Shown here: positions 16,532 through 24,871 of the stretch, piece after piece
Numbering within the stretch: the first letter of the stretch is position 1
Layout: each line of letters starts with the position of its first letter
NCBI RefSeq assembly: GCF_009765825.1
Contig: NZ_LMUR01000001.1
Span: 1-64,000, forward strand
Direction of reading: 5' to 3'
From: Granulicella sp. L60
GTDB lineage: Bacteria > Acidobacteriota > Terriglobia > Terriglobales > Acidobacteriaceae
Length of the DNA stretch: 64,000 nucleotides
Translations under genes and position numbers: made by a program
The notes under the pieces: generated by a model
Told to the model about the DNA's origin: nothing
What the model saw: the letters and a program-made list of their open reading frames with translations, nothing else
The model's database searches: none

Positions 16532-19012
16532 ATGCACATAGACTACGGCGGGGTAGTTCTGCAAAACGAAGCGGATGTGGAGATGCGAATCGTTATCCCA
16601 CTTTTGCAGGGTTCGCCGTATCTTGATATTCCCGAGCCGTTCATCAAACCCAAGAAGTACCTTGCGCCGACCCCGTTTAATCGGAAAGCTGGTCTCACTT
16701 CCGGGGGATTTCCTGACTTCAGTGTATGGATACGGAGCTTCCCGGTCTTGATTGTGGAGGCGAAGCCCCCCGACGTTCCCGTCGAAGTCGGTTACCACGA
16801 GGCGCAGATGTATGCCGCCTACCTCAATCAGAACTACCCGACCGGGATCAATCCCGCACATTTCGTTTTTGCCACGAACGGCGTCGATTTCATGGCCGGT
16901 TGTTGGGACAGCAAACCAGCCATTTCCGGGAAAGTGATCGACCTTCTCCCGCAGAGCACGGTGACGGTAGAGTTCCAGAAGCTCTGCGGCCGCTTGATCC
17001 TCGAAGACCACGCTCATAAGTGCCTTCTGGCGGCAAAAGCGAAACGGTTCCTCTTACCCTACAACCTTGCGGGTGGTCAGGCGCTGCTCAGAGCAACTGT
17101 CAACCTGAACCAGTTTGCGGCTCCTTTAGCGCCCCTTCTTCAGCGTTACTTTTCGTCCTCCAAGCAATCCAGCATTAAGGAGATTGTCGAACGGGCATAT
17201 GTCAGTTCCGACGAAGTGACTGAATACGACCGCATCCTAGAGTCACTCTTGAAGGAACGTGTGTCCGCACGACGCGGCAACACTGTTGAATACCTGCACC
17301 CGGAACGGGGTGGGGAGGAGAACTTCCAGCGATCTATCTCCATATTCGCAAACGACGAAAACCTGTCGCGGTTGGATCGGCGCGAAGGCCATTTGCAGCT
17401 GATACAGGGCGCAGTCGGTAGCGGCAAATCCCTGTTCATGGAGCGTTATAAACAGACGCTGCAGCCGAAGGCCGCGAAGGAAAAGACGAAGTGGGCGACC
17501 GTTGACTTCTTGGGTGCACCAGTGAGCCTCGTCGGAGCTGAAGACTGGCTCTGCAGGACATTTATTGATTCATTCCAAATCGACAACAGGGATATCGACT
17601 TTTCCGATATTTCTGTGCTTCGCGGAATCTATTCAAGGAAGCTTCAGCAGAAGAAGCCCATCTATGCTGAGTTGGAGAAGGCGTCAGCTGAGAAGGCAGC
17701 AATCCGGCGGGCGGAAGACATGTTGGAATGGCAGGATAACGCGGAGGACACTACTCGCGGCATAGCCGAATACATCATGGGCAGCAGGCAAGAGGCGTTA
17801 GTCGTAGTGATGGACAACGTTGACCGGCTCGACCGCGACAACCAGCTAGCAGCCTTCCAGCTCACGCTATGGTTCTTGAACCTGACCCGCGCTTTCGTAG
17901 TTCTGCAGATGCGCGATGAGACGTATGAACGTTACAAGGATAGGCCTCCTCTCGACACTTACAGGACGGGGGTTGTCTTCCACATCAGCCCGCCCCGTTT
18001 CATCGACGTCGTGAAGCGCAGACTCGAACTCAGCATAGAGTACCTTTCGAAGGAAGCAGGCAGAGACAAGACCTACGAGATCGAAAGCGGCATGCGTATC
18101 CGTTATTCGGTTGAAGAGCTTCAGAATTTCCTGACCCGGCTCTACAACGCGCTTTTTGACCGCAACCGCAACATCTCTCGCGTGCTTGAGGCCTTGGCTG
18201 GCAAGGATGTACGGCGCGCATTGGAAATCTTCGGTGCAATCATCACGTCTGGCTACCTGAGCACTACCACCATCGCTTCGAACACGCTCGGTAGCGGTGA
18301 CGTGTGGCTCAAGGAGCACACGATTCTGCGCATACTGATGCGCACGAATCGACGGTTCTTCAGCAAAGATAGCGGCTTCGTTCAAAACATCTTCGCCTAC
18401 GATGATGCTTGCGAAAAGCCCGACAATTTTCTGCTGATCGAGATCCTCTTCTACCTCTTCAAGAACAAGAAGACCGTTGGCCTGATCAATGTAGAGGGCT
18501 ACTTCACATGCACGCAGATTGCAGATGCCATGCAGAAGATGGGGTACGTTCCAGATGATGTATTCCTAACGCTCAGACATCTTACGCGGACGGAACTCGT
18601 GGTCACAGACCGCATGAACACCACTGACCTAATCTGGCAGGATTCAATCCGCATTCTTGCAGCTGGATGGGTTCACCTACGTCTGTTGAGCGGTCGCTTC
18701 GAATATTTATTTGGCTGCATCCCGACGACCCCGATTCGCGATCAAAAGACTGCGCAGCAGTTGGCCGATCTTTTAAAGATCGAAGCCGAGCGAGGTGAAC
18801 TTCTGTTTTACCAGAAGTTACGCGCAGTTGAGATCTTCTTTGAATATCTCTGGCACGAACGGCAGGCGGCAATAACGCCATTCAATGATGGACCTGAGTC
18901 AGGCGCGGAGTACGTTCTTGGCCACATTCAGGAATCCATCGAGGCCACGAAGAACCCCCTCAAAGCTCGCACCAAGAATAGGGTTGAAGACATTCTCGAT
19001 TTCGAAAGGTGA
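16532..19012 (+). CDS. HsdR-N-like PD-(D/E)XK nuclease fused to P-loop NTPase; candidate defence protein
   Basis: 826 residues. The first 170 resemble the N-terminal nuclease domain of type I restriction HsdR subunits: NEADVEMRIVIPLL, then P-D62-F and E76-A-K78 forming a PD-x(n)-ExK site, and FATNGVDF. A P-loop ATPase follows (GAVGSGKS at 293-300; Walker B VVVMDNVD ending at about D428), then a 350-residue C-terminal region without a recognised domain. No HsdM or HsdS gene and no superfamily II helicase motifs are present, so this is not a type I system. Nuclease plus STAND-like NTPase is the plan of several antiviral sensors. It stands alone between an AraC scar and an IS481 element. Confidence 0.75.
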   Translation: MHIDYGGVVLQNEADVEMRIVIPLLQGSPYLDIPEPFIKPKKYLAPTPFNRKAGLTSGGFPDFSVWIRSFPVLIVEAKPPDVPVEVGYHEAQMYAAYLNQNYPTGINPAHFVFATNGVDFMAGCWDSKPAISGKVIDLLPQSTVTVEFQKLCGRLILEDHAHKCLLAAKAKRFLLPYNLAGGQALLRATVNLNQFAAPLAPLLQRYFSSSKQSSIKEIVERAYVSSDEVTEYDRILESLLKERVSARRGNTVEYLHPERGGEENFQRSISIFANDENLSRLDRREGHLQLIQGAVGSGKSLFMERYKQTLQPKAAKEKTKWATVDFLGAPVSLVGAEDWLCRTFIDSFQIDNRDIDFSDISVLRGIYSRKLQQKKPIYAELEKASAEKAAIRRAEDMLEWQDNAEDTTRGIAEYIMGSRQEALVVVMDNVDRLDRDNQLAAFQLTLWFLNLTRAFVVLQMRDETYERYKDRPPLDTYRTGVVFHISPPRFIDVVKRRLELSIEYLSKEAGRDKTYEIESGMRIRYSVEELQNFLTRLYNALFDRNRNISRVLEALAGKDVRRALEIFGAIITSGYLSTTTIASNTLGSGDVWLKEHTILRILMRTNRRFFSKDSGFVQNIFAYDDACEKPDNFLLIEILFYLFKNKKTVGLINVEGYFTCTQIADAMQKMGYVPDDVFLTLRHLTRTELVVTDRMNTTDLIWQDSIRILAAGWVHLRLLSGRFEYLFGCIPTTPIRDQKTAQQLADLLKIEAERGELLFYQKLRAVEIFFEYLWHERQAAITPFNDGPESGAEYVLGHIQESIEATKNPLKARTKNRVEDILDFER

Positions 19013-19202
19013 ACTTTGCCTATCTCGCTGCAGCATTGCTTGCCAAACTGGTGATAACAGTCAGTATGGAGTTGACACGGTCACTCCATATCAGGCCAAT
19101 GCGCTCATTGACGGTTTATAGGAAGTGATCCGACGCCTCTCGCAGGTTTCGGTGGGAGGGAAGGCGGTTCTTCTGGCATGGCATCCTAACATGAGCGAAG
19201 CG

Positions 19203-19241
19203 GGACAGTGTTTACGTTTTAGACCGGGGAGATGGTTTACA
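19203..19241 (+). repeat. IS481 element, left terminal inverted repeat
   Basis: Begins GGACAGTGTTTAC and ends GGTTTACA; it pairs with the right end at 20652-20690, sharing GACCGG in the centre and GTTTACA at the inner end. Confidence 0.85.
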
Positions 19242-19436
19242 AGCCCCTTGCGGAGGAAGTGGCTCTGGTTCAGGGTTATGGCTGGCTAGGCCCGGTCTTA
19301 ATAAGATATCTCGTCGCCGTCGAAGCGTTGGGAATGTGGGAATCCCGCAGGGATTTCCAAGAGGAGTGGGAAGAGTGGAAAACCGGCTGTATGGTTTTCC
19401 ATGCTTTCCACTCCTCGGCATTTCCAACGCTTGCTT

Positions 19437-20597
19437 TCAAGGGCGAAGCCCGGGCCGAAATCGCATGTCGTCGACATTGAACTCGCCGACTTCCAAAGAG
19501 CAGAAATACACTCGGTAGAAGTTCTCCTCTACTTTTTCAAGCGCAATATCTTCACCACGGAAGACCTCGCTGATAAAGACCCTGCTCTTATGCCAACTGA
19601 TGTCTCCCGCATCGTTCACGCGCCGTGTCTGGAAGTGAGCTGGGTACTGATGAGCCTTCGTGTACCGTGGCAGGAGCCGAGAGCTCGGGACGTAAATGCT
19701 GCCTGGAGTCTCGTTCCCCAAAGCTTCATGAGGACGCTCATGGTTGTAGACGCGAACGAACTCATCGAAACGCTTCTGCTGCGCATGGAGTGTTTTCGCC
19801 GACGGGTTGGTCGTATCCTGCTTGAGCGTGCGGTGCATGCGCTCATGGCGGCCGTTCTGTTGCGGCTTGCCTGGCTGAATGCGCTCATGCACGATTCCAA
19901 GTCGCACCCAGCTCAGCGACAACCGCGAAAGCCCCATCACACCAAGTCCAGAGAACGGATTTCCGTTGTCCGTGCGAATCCGTTCGGGAACACCGTACTC
20001 GCGCATGGCGGCCTCGCAGATCGCAAGGACGTGCGCAGTATCCATGCGAGCCACTGCCTGACAACGGATCAGATAGCGACTGTAGGCATCGGTGATCGTG
20101 AAGGGATCGCATCGGTTCCCGTCGCCAGTGCGGAACCATCCCTTGAAGTCCATGCACCATAGCTGGTTCGGAGCGGTGACCTCGGCGAAGGGCTCTGAGT
20201 ACGGGGTCGTTCTACGTCTCTTGCGAACAGGGTTGGTGAGTCCCGCCCGGCGCAGAATCTGACCGACGGTGCTTGCCGCCGGCCACACGACGTTCGGGTT
20301 CATCTTCTCCAGACGAGCCTTCAGCTTCCGCGCTCCCCAGGATGGAAAGCGCTTGCGCAATGCAAGGATCTCGTTCTCGACCTCCAACGACGTTGCGTGA
20401 GCACAGCCGTGGGGCTTGCGCGAAATATCCAGCAAGCCTTCCGGCCCGACTTCGTTATATCGCTTGATCCACTTATATGCGGTTGGGCGAGAGATGCCGT
20501 ACTCGTGGCACAGGTCCGTAACAGACATCTCTTCCTTCTGATAACTCGATAAGAACTGCAAGCGCTGATCCACAATACGACTCTCTTTCCAAGGCAT
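19437..20597 (-). CDS. IS481-family transposase
   Basis: 386 residues. An N-terminal HTH (SVTDLCHEYGISRPTAYKWI) and HTH_29/leucine-zipper region precede the rve integrase core, whose DDE triad lies in LWCMDFKGWF, RTDNGNPF and QQNGRHERMHRTLK. YNHERPHEALGNETPGS closes the core. Full length and uninterrupted, so the element is probably active or was until recently. Confidence 0.95.
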   Translation of the reverse strand: MPWKESRIVDQRLQFLSSYQKEEMSVTDLCHEYGISRPTAYKWIKRYNEVGPEGLLDISRKPHGCAHATSLEVENEILALRKRFPSWGARKLKARLEKMNPNVVWPAASTVGQILRRAGLTNPVRKRRRTTPYSEPFAEVTAPNQLWCMDFKGWFRTGDGNRCDPFTITDAYSRYLIRCQAVARMDTAHVLAICEAAMREYGVPERIRTDNGNPFSGLGVMGLSRLSLSWVRLGIVHERIQPGKPQQNGRHERMHRTLKQDTTNPSAKTLHAQQKRFDEFVRVYNHERPHEALGNETPGSIYVPSSRLLPRYTKAHQYPAHFQTRRVNDAGDISWHKSRVFISEVFRGEDIALEKVEENFYRVYFCSLEVGEFNVDDMRFRPGLRP

Positions 20598-20651
20598 GAA
20601 CGTATCTTCTTGCGTTCAACCAATGCTTAAGAGCCCTCAGACCTCCGTATC

Positions 20652-20690
20652 TGTAAACGATGTCTCCGGTCTTTCGTGTAAACCATGTCC
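20652..20690 (-). repeat. IS481 element, right terminal inverted repeat
   Basis: On the minus strand it reads GGACATGGTTTACACGAAAG, then the shared GACCGG and TTTACA motifs. It marks the transposase-promoter end of the element. Confidence 0.85.
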
Positions 20691-20708
20691 TCGGTACCTA
20701 CTAACAAA

Positions 20709-20736
20709 AGCCCCCTCGCATATGGCGAGGGGGGCT
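20709..20736 (-). terminator. Terminator of the SDR gene
   Basis: A GC-rich stem (AGCCCCCCTCGC with GCGAGGGGGCT, one bulge) with a 5-nt loop is followed on the minus strand by TTTTGTT. It lies 19 nt after the SDR stop codon. Confidence 0.85.
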
Positions 20737-20754
20737 GTTGGTTCTCTCTGCTGT

Positions 20755-21735
20755 TTACGCGAAGCTTTCGCCGACCACTTCTTCACTCTTCTTCCAGAGT
20801 GCGGCAGCATTTTGTGGGTCGAGAGCGTAGCCTCGCACTCCCTCGTCAAGCATCCCCAGCGGGGCGTCATCTGCGACGACGTCACTTACGTGGCAGTTCT
20901 CGCAATATCGTCCTCCTACCGCTTCGGCAGGTGCAACGACCCCAGCCCATACCGAAGTGGCGGCTCCCTGGGGAATCGTTTTGAACTCAAACGGTCCTTT
21001 GCCTGCCGCCGCCGCCTGTTCATTGATCTGCTTGACCATGTGTTCCAGGCTGCCCGGATCCATGTGGCGGCCAAGCTCGGTCATGATGCCACCAGGATGC
21101 ACGGCCGTAGCGCGTACGCCGCGATTACGATGACGGCGATCGAACTCCACTGCAAATAGGATGTTCGCGGTCTTCGAACGCCCGTAAGAGACGAACGGTT
21201 CGTACGGCGTCGTTTCAAAGTTAGGATCGTTCAGGTCCACATTGCTGAAACGGTGTCCTGAAGACGAGAGGTTGACCAGGCGTCCGCCGTCCTTGATCAG
21301 CTTCGCGATGCGGTTCACAAAGACGAAGTGGCCGAGGTGGTTCGTTCCGAATTGGGTTTCGAAACCATCCTCTGTCTTCCCGAGCGGAGTCGCCATGACG
21401 CCGGCGTTGGCGATGATGACATCGAACAAGCGGCCATCCTCAACCAGCTTGTCCGCTGAGGCGCGCACGCTCTTTAGGCTGGCCAGATCGAGTTCGATCA
21501 GCTCGAAACTCACGCCGGTCTCCGCCGCGGCCTTGCTAACCTCCGCTGTTGCCCGACGTGCTTTCTCCAGATCACGCGCCGCACCAACAACATCTGCGCC
21601 ATGCGCCACCAGCGTACGTGCGGTCTCTACACCCAGCCCCGCAGATACACCGGTCACCAGGATCCGTTTGCCCTTCAGATCAACCCCTGCAAGGACCTCT
21701 TCTGTCGTTGACTCTGCTCCGAATTTCACTGCCAT
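20755..21735 (-). CDS. SDR-family NADP-dependent reductase (retinol dehydrogenase-like)
   Basis: 326 residues from the ATG at 21735; the frame runs on to 22026 but would cross the TetR promoter and operators, so the internal start is chosen. The SDR domain has TGVSAGLG, IIANAGVMATP, LSSSGHRF and the catalytic YGRSKTAN. The C-terminal 50 residues (YCENCHVSDV and LDPQNAAALWKKSEE) are typical of the protochlorophyllide reductase/retinol dehydrogenase-like group. It is divergent from a TetR gene across paired operators. Substrate unknown. Confidence 0.92.
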   Translation of the reverse strand: MAVKFGAESTTEEVLAGVDLKGKRILVTGVSAGLGVETARTLVAHGADVVGAARDLEKARRATAEVSKAAAETGVSFELIELDLASLKSVRASADKLVEDGRLFDVIIANAGVMATPLGKTEDGFETQFGTNHLGHFVFVNRIAKLIKDGGRLVNLSSSGHRFSNVDLNDPNFETTPYEPFVSYGRSKTANILFAVEFDRRHRNRGVRATAVHPGGIMTELGRHMDPGSLEHMVKQINEQAAAAGKGPFEFKTIPQGAATSVWAGVVAPAEAVGGRYCENCHVSDVVADDAPLGMLDEGVRGYALDPQNAAALWKKSEEVVGESFA

Positions 21736-21786
21736 GCTGTACGCTCCGATCACAAATCTTTTGACACAGGCCTCAGCCCGGACTAA

Positions 21787-21805
21787 AACGGAGTTAATCT
21801 CCGTT
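21787..21805. promoter_or_regulatory. TetR operator palindrome 1 of the 21.8-kb pair
   Basis: AACGGAG-TTAAT-CTCCGTT: 7-bp perfect arms, 5-nt centre. Confidence 0.85.
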
Positions 21806-21821
21806 ATGCTCATGAGATTAG

Positions 21822-21836
21822 CGGAGAGCAACTCCG
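21822..21836. promoter_or_regulatory. TetR operator palindrome 2 of the 21.8-kb pair
   Basis: CGGAG-AGCAA-CTCCG: same half-site as the first operator, 33 bp centre to centre, ending 16 bp before the TetR start codon. Confidence 0.82.
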
Positions 21837-21852
21837 GTTTCAAAAATATGTG

Positions 21853-22434
21853 ATGAAAACGTCTACCATCCCGAAAGACGCTCGCAAGCCGCGATCGGAC
21901 GCGCAACGCAACCGTGTGCGAATTCTCGAAGTGGCGAAACAGGTCTTCACGCGTCGGGGCGCGGAGGCCAGCATGGACGAGATCGCCAGGCGCGCCAAAA
22001 TCGGCCCGGGCACACTCTACCGTCACTTTCCGACACGCGATGACCTGCTGGCTGCTGTTTACATCAGTGAAGTCGAAAAGCTGGCTGAGGCGCAGCGGAA
22101 GCTTTCGACTGAACTGCCCCCGATCGAAGCTCTCCGAGCGTGGCTGCTGGTGTTCATTGACTACATTGCAGCGAAGAAGATCATCGCTCCGGCTTTGAAC
22201 GCAATGGTCGGCGGTCCTTCGCAGGTATATCAGGAGAGCACCCGGGTCATGGAGGAAGCTGCGAACGCACTCGCAATCCGAGCCGTTGCCAGCGGAGATC
22301 TTCGGCCAGATGTCGATCCAATGGACATGTTGCGCGCGATCTACGGGGTGACGAGCGCGGGAACCACAGATGATTCGTCCGAAAAGGCGCGGCGGTTCAT
22401 CGACGTCCTCATTCGGGGCTCTCGGCCTTTATGA
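21853..22434 (+). CDS. TetR-family repressor
   Basis: 193 residues from the ATG at 21853 (GTG at 21850 and ATG at 21848 lie immediately upstream). HTH: MDEIARRAKIGPGTLYRHFPTRDDL; the C-terminal domain is of the TetR_C_33/SbtR-like type. It probably represses the divergent SDR gene through the paired palindromes. Its 3' end overlaps that of the small minus-strand gene by 26 bp. Confidence 0.92.
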   Translation: MKTSTIPKDARKPRSDAQRNRVRILEVAKQVFTRRGAEASMDEIARRAKIGPGTLYRHFPTRDDLLAAVYISEVEKLAEAQRKLSTELPPIEALRAWLLVFIDYIAAKKIIAPALNAMVGGPSQVYQESTRVMEEAANALAIRAVASGDLRPDVDPMDMLRAIYGVTSAGTTDDSSEKARRFIDVLIRGSRPL

Positions 22435-22597
22435 CGGTGCCATCTGCAGCCGATGTGAATGATTGGTGTGAGGCCGAAGCCGAGGATGGTTGCGCCTTAA
22501 AGAATGCAAGGTGGCACCCGTCGCAGTAGGCCATATGAGTCTGCAGTAGAGCCCACTCTTCGTCGGAAACTTCCTCCGAAAAGTAGAGTCGAAACAA
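22409..22597 (-). CDS. Small protein with anti-sigma-like zinc-finger motif
   Basis: 62 residues from a TTG codon; the same frame stays open some 90 nt further upstream without a standard start. The middle resembles the zf-HC2 helix-hairpin of anti-sigma factors: FSEEVSDEEWALLQTHMAYC contains acidic helices and H-x3-C, completed by DGC (C-x2-C). The Ser-rich tail has no membrane segment. Function unknown; a metal-binding regulator is possible. The start is uncertain and the gene could be 5'-truncated. Confidence 0.45.
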   Translation of the reverse strand: MFRLYFSEEVSDEEWALLQTHMAYCDGCHLAFFKAQPSSASASHQSFTSAADGTVIKAESPE

Positions 22598-22814
22598 GGC
22601 AATCAGTTCGGCATGTAATTGAGGTGTCGTGTGATGACCTCCTGAATCGCTACCTGAAGGACGGCGTCTCTTTCCCGATGATGTCGGTCAACCACGGGAA
22701 GGGCAATGAAATTGCGCTGCTTGGCCAAATTTACTCCTTGAGCCAAAGTCCGCAATGGCCACCGCACGGCATGACGAGGGAGAAGTGCAATCCCTCCCTC
22801 GCCTACGTTTTGAG

Positions 22815-23939
22815 TTATGCAGCCTTTGCAGATCGCTTGCTGCCATGACCCTCTACCTTGGGAAGCACGTCGCCTGCGATTTTCATCAACTCGAGCTTGC
22901 GCTCGGCGTCCTCCGTCTTTCCGGCTACCCAGGAGACGGCGTTGGACAATCGCCAAGTGGTGTTTCCCGCCGGCAGATTGTAGGTATCGGGAGAGTTATA
23001 CGCTTCGATAACCTCGTCGGTCTCCGACTTCAGGAGCAGCTTCTTGAGCGATTCCTTCGCGATCGAGGGATCGACCCCTACGGCATTAGCGTGCTTGATG
23101 GTCTCCATTCGGTTGTGCAGCGCCTCCGCATTGAGGTGGGTTCCGATGACATCACGAAGCGCACTGACCGTGGTCTCGGCATCGAGTTCATAGGTTCTCT
23201 GCGAGTAGATCATTGAATCGTCGAGGCGTCTTCCAAGATGCACCTGGCGCATCTCTTCCTGTGTTATCGCCAGATTGGAGCACCAGATTCGCAGAAGATA
23301 GGCGCGGATCGAGAGGGCACCGTTGCCGAAGTCCGAGTTTTCGAGACTCAACCCGTATGCCATCATCTCGCCTGGAATGGGCTCGTATACCTCCGGCATG
23401 ATCGCCTGAATGGCGACCTTCGTGTCGGTCACGTAACCGTTGTATGGAAGCGCTCCCTTGCGTTGTACCTCTGTGGCGAACGCCTCGATGATAGGTCTTG
23501 AATCCAGCCTCCGATAGCGATCGGACAGGAATCCACGGACCTCTCCAAGGACCGAGCGAAGAAGATAGCGGTTCTTCGCGAACCGATTTGCGAACATCGT
23601 ACTCAGGTTGTGGGCGAGTAGCTCCGTGGCCCAACGCTCTCGGGTGTTTTGCAAGCCGTCAATAAACTTGATGGGCAGATCTGTCGTTTGCGCCATCTGC
23701 TGCATGGCGTGGCGATGGACACCTTGCCTGACCTCTCCCGACAACTGGTCGCGATAGGTGATCTGTACGCCTCGGTCTTCGTCAGGTTGGAACGAAAGCT
23801 CTGCCCCGGGCTGAAGCCTGTCCGTGGGTTGATTGTTCATAACATGATTGATGACCTCGCCTGCTTTGGCGCGGCCATTCGAGATGAGTTGTTCGAGTTT
23901 ATGGGCGGCAGCGGTTTTGGACTCCATAGTGAGGAGCAT
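22815..23939 (-). CDS. DUF932-family plasmid/phage protein
   Basis: 374 residues. The start at 23939 follows AAAGGAG by 10 nt; the longer frame to 24125 lacks a ribosome site. The sequence shows the DUF932 (TIGR03299-like) layout: FQPDEDRGVQITYRDQLSG near the N-terminus, FLSDRYRRLDSRPI, an IRAYLLRIWCSNLAI core, and a basic C-terminus. The family is widespread on plasmids, phages and integrative elements and its role is unknown; links to DNA replication or anti-defence have been suggested by context only. It marks the start of mobile-element cargo in this window. Confidence 0.82.
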   Translation of the reverse strand: MLLTMESKTAAAHKLEQLISNGRAKAGEVINHVMNNQPTDRLQPGAELSFQPDEDRGVQITYRDQLSGEVRQGVHRHAMQQMAQTTDLPIKFIDGLQNTRERWATELLAHNLSTMFANRFAKNRYLLRSVLGEVRGFLSDRYRRLDSRPIIEAFATEVQRKGALPYNGYVTDTKVAIQAIMPEVYEPIPGEMMAYGLSLENSDFGNGALSIRAYLLRIWCSNLAITQEEMRQVHLGRRLDDSMIYSQRTYELDAETTVSALRDVIGTHLNAEALHNRMETIKHANAVGVDPSIAKESLKKLLLKSETDEVIEAYNSPDTYNLPAGNTTWRLSNAVSWVAGKTEDAERKLELMKIAGDVLPKVEGHGSKRSAKAA

Positions 23940-24145
23940 GAGTGTGGTTCTCCTTTGTTTGTGGCTTGGTGAAAGAGGTGGATCGCTGGTAGGGATGATT
24001 TGGGATTGATGGGGTTCATGCCCGCGGTGCACTATATTGCGTGCTACCTGATCAGTGGCACCGTCGATCGATGGGCTGCGCGCGGAAGGGGGACAATCGC
24101 CCATAACTCCCATGCAATCGAACAAAGGTCCTCTAAAATATACCT

Positions 24146-24790
24146 ATGTGCGGCCGTTACCGCAGAAGCTCGGATAAGCAAACGATCGCCACTGCCTTTC
24201 AGGTAGAAGCGGGCTTGGATGAGGTGTACCTTGGCCCCGAAGATGATATTGCCCCTGGCTCCGTTCAGCCCGTCATCCTGCTGAACGACCATGGCGAGCG
24301 GGTAGTGGAGCAGATGCGCTGGGGTTTTAAGCTTCCCGACCGTCTTCTCTTCGTCGCTCGTTCGGAAGAGATTCTTGAGAAGCCATTCTGGAAGGATCGA
24401 TTCGCCCAGCGGCGCGTTATCGTGCCTGCCGACAGCTTCTTCGACTGGAAACAGGTGCAGAAGGGTGCGAAACCAAAGTATGAATTCACCGTCCCTGGAC
24501 GCGAGCCATTCGGTATGGCGGGTGTCTGGTCACCCTGGAAGAATCCAAAGACTGGGCAATGGGAAAGGACCTTTGCCATCGTGACGACCGCACCGAACGA
24601 GGTGATGGTCCCAATCAAGGACAGGCAGCCCTCGGTGCTTGAGGTTCGCGAGTACGCCGAATATCTGGAGAGGACGGAAAGACCGCCAATTCATCTCTTC
24701 CGGGTTCTTCCTGCGGAAGAATTGAGGGCGAATCTCGTCGGGCCGATACCAGAACCTCCCTGCGAACCTGGCCTCTTCGATAATCTTTGA
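24146..24790 (+). CDS. SRAP (YedK/HMCES)-family protein with substituted active site
   Basis: 214 residues. The family starts with Met-Cys2, and Cys2, once the Met is removed, cross-links to abasic sites in single-stranded DNA. Here MCGRYRR, MRWGFKLP and GMAGVWSPW are all present. However, the positions equivalent to E. coli YedK Asn75, Glu105 and His160 read Val70 (V-ARSEE), Asp100 (FFDWK) and Lys158 (IKDRQP). Cys2 is kept, so DNA cross-linking may remain while release chemistry is altered. It lies between DUF932 and TIR-like genes. Confidence 0.88.
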   Translation: MCGRYRRSSDKQTIATAFQVEAGLDEVYLGPEDDIAPGSVQPVILLNDHGERVVEQMRWGFKLPDRLLFVARSEEILEKPFWKDRFAQRRVIVPADSFFDWKQVQKGAKPKYEFTVPGREPFGMAGVWSPWKNPKTGQWERTFAIVTTAPNEVMVPIKDRQPSVLEVREYAEYLERTERPPIHLFRVLPAEELRANLVGPIPEPPCEPGLFDNL

Positions 24791-24871
24791 AGCAGGCTCG
24801 GGCACTGTGACACTATTCCGTAGACGCAAATAAATCATCGCTGTACTTATGCGATCGCAAAGTGGTGTGAC

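Larger units (their letters stand above)
19203..20690 (-). mobile_element. IS481-family insertion sequence
   Basis: About 1.49 kb bounded by imperfect 39-bp terminal inverted repeats (29 of 39 positions match without gaps), both outer ends reading GGACA inward. It contains one intact transposase gene on the minus strand. No convincing target duplication is visible: left flank ends GAAGCG, right flank begins TCGGTA. Confidence 0.88.

Noticed and set aside
16532-19012. Calling the nuclease-NTPase a type I restriction R subunit
   Set aside because: No SF2 helicase motifs and no hsdM/hsdS genes; only the N-terminal nuclease resembles HsdR.
19203-20690. Target-site duplication of the IS481 element
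   Set aside because: Flanks GAAGCG and TCGGTA do not match, so no duplication is claimed.
21738-22026. N-terminal extension of the 20.8-kb SDR gene
   Set aside because: It would run through the TetR start codon and both operators; the SDR family starts near the ATG at 21735.
20755-22434. CRISPR arrays or tRNA genes as island boundaries
   Set aside because: No regular direct repeats with spacers and no cloverleaf-type sequence were seen here or elsewhere in the window.
22603-22956. 117-codon minus-strand frame after the DUF932 gene
   Set aside because: Most of it overlaps the DUF932 C-terminus in another frame and it is Arg-rich and family-free.
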